This document shows positions 58,117-64,000 of a stretch of 64,000 nucleotides of DNA, one piece after another. The DNA is from HK1 sp965202875. GTDB taxonomy: Bacteria > Pseudomonadota > Gammaproteobacteria > HK1. The notes beneath the pieces are model-generated. The model saw only the letters and a list, made by a program, of their open reading frames with translations. It searched no databases and was not told the DNA's origin. Numbering within the stretch: position 1 is the first letter of the stretch; each line of letters opens with the position of its first letter. The stretch spans positions 930,001 through 994,000 of the forward strand of contig OZ241870.1 of NCBI GenBank assembly GCA_965202875.1. Direction: 5' to 3'. Both the position numbers and the translations under genes were made by a program.

Positions 58117-59037
58117 TCAGCGCTGCATGCCCCAACGGTACACCGTGCGCAGCTCGACGTTCCTGAAGATGACGTTCTCGACCGTGATCCCGATGAGGAT
58201 CACGGTGAACAGGCCCGCGAAGACGTGCGCGGTCTCCAGGTTCTGGCTGTTCTCGTAGATGAACCAGCCGAGGCCGCCGCTGCCGGAGGAGGCGCCGAAG
58301 ACGAGCTCGGCGCCGATCAGGGTGCGCCAGGAGAACGCCCATCCGATCTTCATCCCCGACAGGATGGAGGGCAGGGCGGCGGGGATCAGGATCTTGATCA
58401 CGTAGCGGACGTTCCGCAGCCCGTAGTTCTGCCCGATCATCCGCAACGTCTCGCTCACCGACTGGAAGCCGGTGTGGGTGCTCAGCGCCACCGCCCAGAG
58501 CACGGAGTGGATGGTGACGAAGACGATGCTCGCGGTGCCGAGCCCGAACCACAGCATCGCGAGCGGCAGCAGCGCGATGGCCGGCAGGGGGTTGAACATC
58601 GCGGTGCAGGTGGAGAGGAAGTCCGCGCCGATGCGCTGTGCGCTCGCCCACAGCACCAGGGCCGCGGAGAGGGCGAGGCCGACCGTGTAGCCGATGAGCA
58701 GGATGCTCACCGAGAACCAGATCTTGCGGATGAGGTCGCTGTCCACGAGCGAGGCCCACAGCGCCGTGGCGGAGTTGGTGAAGCGCGGGAACATGAGCGG
58801 CTCGACGTCCAGGGCCACGGTGTACACCTGCCAAGCGACCACCAGGCCGGCGAGGATCGCGGCCTTGCGCACCCCGTTGACGTTCCACACCCGCTCGATC
58901 CAGGAGAGCTCGCGCGCGACGTCCCCAATCTCCGCCTTGCCGAGATCCTCGACCACGAACTCCTCCCGGACGTGGATGTCCGGGCCCTTCGCGTCGCCCG
59001 GCCGGCCCTTCCTCCCGCCGTTCTCCTCGCCGTTCAT
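58117..59037 (-). CDS. ABC transporter permease (NitT/TauT type), second
   Basis: 306 residues with about six hydrophobic helices and the EAA loop VRYVIKILIPAALPSILSGMKIGWAFSWRTLIGAELVFG that docks on the ATPase. Family members import nitrate, sulfonates, taurine or pyrimidine precursors. It is similar to the first permease and lies 13 bases after it, so the two probably form a heterodimer. Confidence 0.92.
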   Translation of the reverse strand: MNGEENGGRKGRPGDAKGPDIHVREEFVVEDLGKAEIGDVARELSWIERVWNVNGVRKAAILAGLVVAWQVYTVALDVEPLMFPRFTNSATALWASLVDSDLIRKIWFSVSILLIGYTVGLALSAALVLWASAQRIGADFLSTCTAMFNPLPAIALLPLAMLWFGLGTASIVFVTIHSVLWAVALSTHTGFQSVSETLRMIGQNYGLRNVRYVIKILIPAALPSILSGMKIGWAFSWRTLIGAELVFGASSGSGGLGWFIYENSQNLETAHVFAGLFTVILIGITVENVIFRNVELRTVYRWGMQR

Positions 59038-59050
59038 ACCGCCCTGCCGT

Positions 59051-59953
59051 TCATACCGTCTGCATCCCCCAGCGACCGACGGTGCGCAGCTCCAGGTTCC
59101 GGAACACCACGTTCTCGACCACGATCCCGACCAGGATCACGGTGAACAGGCCCGCGAACACGAAGGGGATCTGGAGGTCCATCTGGTTGGCGAAGATGAA
59201 CCAGCCGAGGCCGCCCTCGCCGGTGCCCTCGGTATCGACCACCGCCCCGCCGAAGACGAGCTCCGCCGCGATCAGGGTGCGCCACGCATACGCCCATCCG
59301 ATCTTCATGCCGGTGAGGATGGACGGGAACGCGGCGGGGATCAGCAGCTTCGCGACGTACCGGATGCCGCGCAGCCCGTAGTTGCGGCCGACCATGCGCT
59401 GGGTCTCGCTCACCCCCATGAATCCCGTGTGCATGTTGAGCGCGACCGGCCACACCACCGAATGGAGCAGGGTGAACACGATGGCGTCGGCCCCGAGCCC
59501 GAACCACAGCATCGCCATCGGGAGGAGGGCGATGGCCGGCAGGGGGTTCAGCATCGCGGTCAGGGTGCTCAGCAGGTCGCTGCCGAAGCGGGTGGCCACC
59601 GCCAGGGTCGTGAGCACCGTCGCGATGCCGATGCCGATGACGTAGCCGGCGAGCAGGATCTTCACCGAGTTCCAGATCATGTGGAGCAGGTGCTCGCTCC
59701 ACAGCGCGGTGAACAGGGCGGCGCCGGTGTCGGAGAACTTCGGGAGCAGGTACTCGGAGATGCCTCCGAAGCGCGTGTACAGCTCCCAGGCGACCACCAG
59801 GGTCACCAGGATGGTGAGCTTGCGCACCGAGTTGAGGTTCGAGATGCGCTCCCAGGGCGAGAGCCGGCGGGCGACGTCGCCGGTATCGGCGTCCCCGAGC
59901 CCCGCCGCCTCGTACTCGTCGCGCAGGTGGACCGCAGGGGCGTGTTCAGCCAT
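59051..59953 (-). CDS. ABC transporter permease (NitT/TauT type), first
   Basis: 300 residues; hydrophobic helices and EAA loop IRYVAKLLIPAAFPSILTGMKIGWAYAWRTLIAAELVFGG. A tandem copy of its start region, including the CAT of its ATG, sits about 60 bases upstream (59949-59970 and 60010-60035), so the 5' end carries a short duplication. Follows the ATPase gene by 117 bases. Confidence 0.92.
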   Translation of the reverse strand: MAEHAPAVHLRDEYEAAGLGDADTGDVARRLSPWERISNLNSVRKLTILVTLVVAWELYTRFGGISEYLLPKFSDTGAALFTALWSEHLLHMIWNSVKILLAGYVIGIGIATVLTTLAVATRFGSDLLSTLTAMLNPLPAIALLPMAMLWFGLGADAIVFTLLHSVVWPVALNMHTGFMGVSETQRMVGRNYGLRGIRYVAKLLIPAAFPSILTGMKIGWAYAWRTLIAAELVFGGAVVDTEGTGEGGLGWFIFANQMDLQIPFVFAGLFTVILVGIVVENVVFRNLELRTVGRWGMQTV

Positions 59954-60070
59954 GCGGGACCGCTCCCGTCTGGGCGGCGGCGCCCCGGCCGGGAAGGCGG
60001 GAGGTGCGCTCAGCCATGCGGGAACGCTCCCGCTTCGGCAGCGTCCCGGCCGGGAAGGAGAGGCGCACGC

Positions 60071-60916
60071 TCAGGCATGGGGCGCGGCCTCCTCCTCCAG
60101 GATGCGGTCCGCGAACAGCATGTCGTGGATGCGCTTCTGCAGCGCCGAGAACGCCTCGCCGCCGACGTTCCCGTGGCCGAGGTGGTGGGCGTTCAGCTCC
60201 GCCTTCACCTGGCCGGGGTGCGGGGAGAGCACCAGGATGCGGCTGCCGACGATGCACGCCTCCTCGATGGAGTGGGTGACGAAGAGCACCGTGAAGTGGG
60301 TGTCCTCCCACAACTGGAGCAGCTCTTCCTGCATCTGGCGCCGGGTGAGGGCGTCGAGCGCCGCGAAGGGCTCGTCCATCAGCAGGACGTCCGGCTCCAT
60401 GGCCATCCCGCGGGCGATGGCCACGCGCTGCTTCATGCCGCCGGAGAGCATGTGGGGATAGGTGTCCTCGAAGCGGTCGAGCTTCACCTTGCGGATGTAC
60501 TGCCGCGCGATGTCGTCGGCCTGCTCGCGGGTCGAGCACCGCCCGCCGTTCATCAGCGCGAAGGTGATGTTCTGCCTGACCGTCTTCCAGGGCAGGAGCT
60601 GGTCGAACTCCTGGAAGACCATGACCCGATCGGGGCCCGGCTCCGAGATCGCGCGGCCCTTGAGCCGCATCTCGCCTTCCACCGGATCGAGGTAGCCGGC
60701 GACCCCCTTGAGCAGGGTGGACTTGCCGCAGCCGGACGGACCGAGCAGGACGAAGCGATCGGAGGGGTAGACCTGGAATCCGACCCGGTACGTCGCCGTG
60801 ATCAGGTGCTCCTTGGTCTTGTACTGGAGGGTGACCCCGTCGACGTCGAGAATGGGAGCGGGCGTCGCGGCGGAACCCGGTCCCGCCGCAACGCTGCCGG
60901 TAGCTGCATCCGTCAT
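60071..60916 (-). CDS. ABC transporter ATPase (NitT/TauT type)
   Basis: 281 residues. Walker A LLGPSGCGKSTLL, Q-loop VFQEFDQLLPW, signature LSGGMKQRVAIARG, Walker B VLLMDEPFAALD, H-loop VTHSIEEA. The extended Ala/Gly N-terminus (~18 residues) is low complexity. Starts five bases after the binding-protein gene. Confidence 0.95.
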   Translation of the reverse strand: MTDAATGSVAAGPGSAATPAPILDVDGVTLQYKTKEHLITATYRVGFQVYPSDRFVLLGPSGCGKSTLLKGVAGYLDPVEGEMRLKGRAISEPGPDRVMVFQEFDQLLPWKTVRQNITFALMNGGRCSTREQADDIARQYIRKVKLDRFEDTYPHMLSGGMKQRVAIARGMAMEPDVLLMDEPFAALDALTRRQMQEELLQLWEDTHFTVLFVTHSIEEACIVGSRILVLSPHPGQVKAELNAHHLGHGNVGGEAFSALQKRIHDMLFADRILEEEAAPHA

Positions 60917-60920
60917 GGAT

Positions 60921-61940
60921 TCAGCTACCGTCCTGGTCGTAGTTGTTCTCCCAGTAGTAGTCCTTCCAGCTCTCCGCCTTGTTCTTCACCGCTCCCACGC
61001 TGTGGAGGAACTCGGCGAACTGCATGGTGCGCTCGGGCTGCACCGAGTAGTCCATCTCGCCGGGAGTGGTGAGCATCTCGATCACGTCGTCCTTGTCGAG
61101 CTTGGACCTGGTGAACCGGTGGTAGAGCTCGGCCCCGCGCTTCTTGTCCTCGTTGATCCAGTCGATCGCGGTGCGGAACGATTTCCACACGCATTCGTAG
61201 AGGCCGGGGTTCGCGGTCTTCCACTTCTCGGTGTTGTACATCGCGACGGTGGAGTGGCGCCCGCCGAGCACGTCGTAGGACGTGATGACGTTGTGGGCCT
61301 TGCCGCTCTGGAGCTCCTGCCACGAGGTCGGGAGGGTTGCGAAGTGGCTCTTCACCGCCTGGCCGCCCGCGAGCAGGGCCGCGACCGCCGAGGGGTGCTT
61401 CATCGACACGGTCATGTCGTCGAGCTTGTCGAAGCTGTCCTGCCCCCACTTCTTCGCCGACGCCATCTGCAGCACCCGGGCCTGGATGGACACCTTCACC
61501 GAGGGCGTCGCGATCTTGTGGTCCTCGGCGGTCAGGTAGTCCTCGAGCGTCTTCACGTTCGGGTCGTTGGTGTTGAGCTTCAACGGCATCGCGGCGAGGT
61601 TGGTCATCGCCCGTACGTTGAGCTTGCCCTTCGTCTTGTCCCAGATGGTGAGCAGCGGGCCGATGCCGCCGGCCGCGAAGTCCACGTTGCCCGAGAGCAG
61701 CGCCTGGTTGACCGCGGCGCCGCCGCTGAAGCGGTGCATCGAGACCTTGACGTCGCCGAGCCCCGCATCCTTCGCGCACGCCTCGACCAGCTTCTGGTCG
61801 ACGACCACGTGCATCGGCAGGTAGAGCAGGCCGAACTGCTGGGCGAAGCGGACCTGATCCGCCTCCGCACGTACGTTGGCGCTCCCGCCGGCAAGCACGG
61901 TGGCGGCGACGGCACCGGTGATGACGTTTCGTATCCTCAT
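60921..61940 (-). CDS. ABC transporter substrate-binding protein (NMT1/SsuA-like)
   Basis: 339 residues from ATG 61940 with a signal peptide (MRIRNVITGAVAATVLAGGS). Periplasmic type II binding fold: LLYLPMHVVVDQKLVEACAK, NQALLSGNVDFAAGGIGPLL, AMTNLAAMPLKLN. The ligand cannot be told from sequence; association with a fumarase/tartrate-type subunit suggests a small carboxylate or pyrimidine-like compound, an inference. First gene of the operon. Confidence 0.93.
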   Translation of the reverse strand: MRIRNVITGAVAATVLAGGSANVRAEADQVRFAQQFGLLYLPMHVVVDQKLVEACAKDAGLGDVKVSMHRFSGGAAVNQALLSGNVDFAAGGIGPLLTIWDKTKGKLNVRAMTNLAAMPLKLNTNDPNVKTLEDYLTAEDHKIATPSVKVSIQARVLQMASAKKWGQDSFDKLDDMTVSMKHPSAVAALLAGGQAVKSHFATLPTSWQELQSGKAHNVITSYDVLGGRHSTVAMYNTEKWKTANPGLYECVWKSFRTAIDWINEDKKRGAELYHRFTRSKLDKDDVIEMLTTPGEMDYSVQPERTMQFAEFLHSVGAVKNKAESWKDYYWENNYDQDGS

Positions 61941-62503
61941 GGTGTTCCTCCTGGTGGATCCCCGGAGGGATCCGGTGTTGGCCTCCGGGCGAGGCGGCGA
62001 TGCTAGTCGGAATCGGAGCCGCACTCAAACGACGGCGGAGCCGGCCGGAATCGGAGCCGCACTCGAATCCCGACGGCGCCAAGCTCCCGTCACCGCGTAC
62101 CGCCCGCGCACGGGCCGCCAATCCGGCGCACTGAGCCTCGGCAACTGCGTCAACTTCCTCATCGCAGAAACCCGTCGGGAAGGACGACACGTCACGCAAA
62201 CCGCCGTCGCAGCGCTCGGCCGGATCGACAAGTTCGCCGCTTCCGGCGCCATCGCCCCATTTGCGCTCCGCGGCGCGCTTCGCGGGCGCCATGGGGCTCA
62301 CGGAGCGAATCCCCCCGCGCGATGCCTCCGGCGCCAACGTCCTGACTCCATCGGGAGACCCGGCAGCGGCTTCCCGGAGGATCGTTTGCGGGAGATCGGG
62401 CGAGGGGATAGGCTTCGTCGTCCTTATCGTCCTCCGTGGCCGCGGGACCGCGGACGGGCCTTGTCCCGACTCACCTGACATTCCACCATTCGGGAGTTTC
62501 CCA
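61941..62503. other. Intergenic region between divergent transport genes
   Basis: 563 bases with the promoters of both transport operons. Near 62006-62066 a ~20-bp direct repeat (CGGAATCGGAGCCGCACTC) occurs twice with a 37-bp period, possibly an operator pair. Nothing coding is supported. Confidence 0.5.
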
Positions 62504-63505
62504 ATGAAAAATGCGTTCCGATTCCCGGCCGCTGCCCTGGTTGCACTGGCCGCGGCCACCGCGCAGGCCGCGGATTTCAAGCCGGCCGTGGTCTACGACC
62601 GTGGCAGCAAGTTCGACAAGTCGTTCAATGAAGGCGTCTACAACGGCGTCCGGCGGTTCACCGAGGGGACCGGCATCGAAGTGATGGAGTTCCAGGTGGA
62701 CAACGAAGCCCAGCGCCGGCGCGGGATGGAACGCCTGATCCAGCGCGGCGCGACGGCCCTGCTTGGGGTCGGGTTCGCCCAGGCCGACGCGATCAGCGCG
62801 GTGGCGGAGGCCAACCCGGACGTGCAGTTCGGGATCATCGACGTATTCTGGCTGGACCGGCCCAACCTGCGCCAGTACTCGTTCAAGGAGGACGAGGGCA
62901 GCTACCTGGTCGGCGTCGCGGCGGCGATGAAGTCGCGGAGCGGCACCGTGGGCTTCATCGGCGGGATGGACGTCCCCCTGATCCGCAAGTTCGGATGCGG
63001 ATACGTGCAGGGCGTCAAGTCGGTCGACCCGGACATCAGGGTGCTGCAGAACATGACCGGCACCACCCCCACCGCCTGGAACGACCCGGTGAAGGGCGGC
63101 GAGCTGGCGCAGAGCCAGATCGACCGCGGGGCGGACGTCATCTACCACGCCGCCGGGGCCACGGGCATCGGGGTGATCCACACGGCGGCGGACGCGGGCA
63201 AGCTGGCCATCGGCGTGGACTCGAACCAGAACGCCCTTGCGCCGGGCCACGTGCTGACCTCCATGTTGAAACGGGTGGACCTCGCCGCCTGGCGGTTCTT
63301 CACGGACACCCACGCGGGCCGGTTCGAGGCGGGCGTCGAGCGGCTGGGGCTCGCCGAAGGCGGCGTGGACTGGGCCGTGGACGAGCACAACAAGGATCTG
63401 GTGGCCGGCGAGGTCGAGGCCGCGGTCGCCGCGGCCCGCGAGGCGATCGTCTCCGGCAGGCTCAGGGTCCACAACTACGAAGACGACTCCTCGTGTCCGT
63501 TCTAG
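62504..63505 (+). CDS. BMP-family ABC transporter substrate-binding protein
   Basis: 333 residues from ATG 62504 (GGGAG seven bases upstream) with signal peptide (FPAAALVALAAATAQA). Basic-membrane-protein/PnrA family: VVYDRGSKFDKSFNEGVYNG, GVGFAQADAISAVAEANPDV, SYLVGVAAAMKSRSGTVGFIGGM, AAGATGIGVIH. Family members bind purine nucleosides or similar ligands and work with two-nucleotide-domain ABC ATPases, which fits the partial gene at the window end. Confidence 0.94.
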   Translation: MKNAFRFPAAALVALAAATAQAADFKPAVVYDRGSKFDKSFNEGVYNGVRRFTEGTGIEVMEFQVDNEAQRRRGMERLIQRGATALLGVGFAQADAISAVAEANPDVQFGIIDVFWLDRPNLRQYSFKEDEGSYLVGVAAAMKSRSGTVGFIGGMDVPLIRKFGCGYVQGVKSVDPDIRVLQNMTGTTPTAWNDPVKGGELAQSQIDRGADVIYHAAGATGIGVIHTAADAGKLAIGVDSNQNALAPGHVLTSMLKRVDLAAWRFFTDTHAGRFEAGVERLGLAEGGVDWAVDEHNKDLVAGEVEAAVAAAREAIVSGRLRVHNYEDDSSCPF

Positions 63506-63839
63506 GGAAGCCGGCCCGCCACGCCGGATTGCCTCCGCGGGCGGCAGGTGGCGAATGCACGTCCGTTCCAGCGGCAGCGGTTCGCGACGCCTCGGGGAGC
63601 CGGCAGGTCCGCTGACAAGGCCCCCTGCCGGCGGCATGGCCGCCCCTCCGTCAGGGCCGTCCGGCCGCGGGCCCGAAGAGATCGCCCGGAGAGATCACGT
63701 TGCGGGCGCTCCCGGACAAGAAGGTGGCGACGATGGGCGAAGGCGGTGGAACGTCTTTCCCGGCAGGTGGCCGGGTGGCGGCGTCTTCTGCGGCAGGCGG
63801 AAAGATGCGGATGCCGAGTCCCCGGCGGTGGCGGCGGTA
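63506..63839. other. Spacer before the ATPase gene
   Basis: 334 bases, GC-rich and repetitive (GGCGGCGTCTTCTGCGGCAG at 63777 and a related GGCGGTGTCTTCTGCGG at 63884). The true start of the next gene may lie inside it. Confidence 0.4.
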
Positions 63840-64000
63840 GTGGACAACCGCAACGGAGCCTCTGCCCCGGCCGGCGCCTGGCCGGCGGTGTCTTCTGCGG
63901 GGAAGGGCGACACGCCGGCATCGACTCCGGCGGGCGGGGGTCCGCCGGCGCCTTCCCCTCCGGCGGCGGTGGAGCTTCGCCGCATCAACAAGTACTTTGG
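63840..64000 (+). CDS. ABC transporter ATPase, 5' part (BMP system)
   Basis: The frame ends the window with VELRRINKYF, a standard ABC ATPase N-terminus. Upstream codons to GTG 63840 encode a Pro/Ala/Gly-rich tail; the real start is not certain (GTG 63969 is another candidate). Position right after the BMP binding protein makes it the likely ATPase of that importer. Confidence 0.65.
   Translation, partial: MDNRNGASAPAGAWPAVSSAGKGDTPASTPAGGGPPAPSPPAAVELRRINKYF

Noticed and set aside
1..64000. tRNA, rRNA and riboswitch genes
   Set aside because: No cloverleaf with TTCGA-type arm or rRNA-like conserved block was noticed; a dedicated covariance search would be decisive.

Overview
The window is high-GC proteobacterial DNA. 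Several gene sets point to a gammaproteobacterium or a close relative: an sdhCDAB-sdhE cluster with a YgfX-like gene beside it, a P-II protein, leuC/leuD, malate synthase G, Mug and an SbcCD-like pair. The large number of toxin-antitoxin-like pairs, broken genes, dispersed palindromes and secreted repeat proteins would fit a symbiont or a genome with heavy gene turnover; that is inference from content only.

Layout. 1-2457: malate synthase G, cut by the window edge and carrying two in-frame insertions. 2.6-4.6 kb: a small unknown gene overlapping an ImmA/IrrE metallopeptidase gene. 4.8-10.4 kb: a giant Lhr-type helicase swollen by low-complexity inserts. 10.6-20.5 kb: an accessory block with a DNA methyltransferase, a AAA ATPase fused to a PD-(D/E)XK nuclease, a Uma2-type nuclease, a SWIM-SNF2 helicase, a PIN/Phd pair and folA, plus short copies of the 3' end of lhr and of part of the SNF2 gene. 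21.4-26.5 kb: mug, glnB/glnK and a leuC-leuD-leuC arrangement separated by palindromic repeats. 26.6-32.0 kb: a graveyard and toxin-antitoxin stretch (truncated carbonic anhydrase, AbiEii-like nucleotidyltransferase, PIN/AbrB pair, DUF4258-like pair, broken methyltransferase, internally deleted MttB-like gene). 32.2-42.98 kb: a secreted-protein island, entered through a run of 27 C, with an inverse-autotransporter-like barrel, a lipoprotein, a lipoprotein hydrolase and two modular proteins sharing MORN-like, peptidoglycan-binding and cysteine modules; a second copy of the lipoprotein leader is cut off by a degenerate ISAs1-family element (42.97-44.1 kb). 44.2-48.0 kb: SbcCD-like pair. 48.4-53.1 kb: sdhE, sdhB, sdhA, sdhD, sdhC on the minus strand with a YgfX-like gene divergent. 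53.1-57.2 kb: nucleotidyltransferase pair, 5'-nucleotidase family protein, repeats and a BrxC/PglY C-terminal remnant. 57.3-62.0 kb: a NitT/TauT-type ABC transporter operon ending in a lone fumarase/tartrate dehydratase beta subunit. 62.5-64 kb: a BMP-family binding protein and the start of its ABC ATPase.

How it works together. The core genes cover central carbon metabolism (glyoxylate shunt, TCA complex II, fumarase-type dehydratase), leucine synthesis, nitrogen signalling and uptake. The accessory genes are mostly defence, DNA repair and envelope proteins. The most unusual features are the modular secreted-protein island with AT-richer 3' modules and a duplicated leader, the poly-C tract in front of it, palindromes inserted in frame into essential-type enzymes, and several gene fragments copied a few kilobases from their intact source. 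No tRNA, rRNA or convincing CRISPR array was seen.
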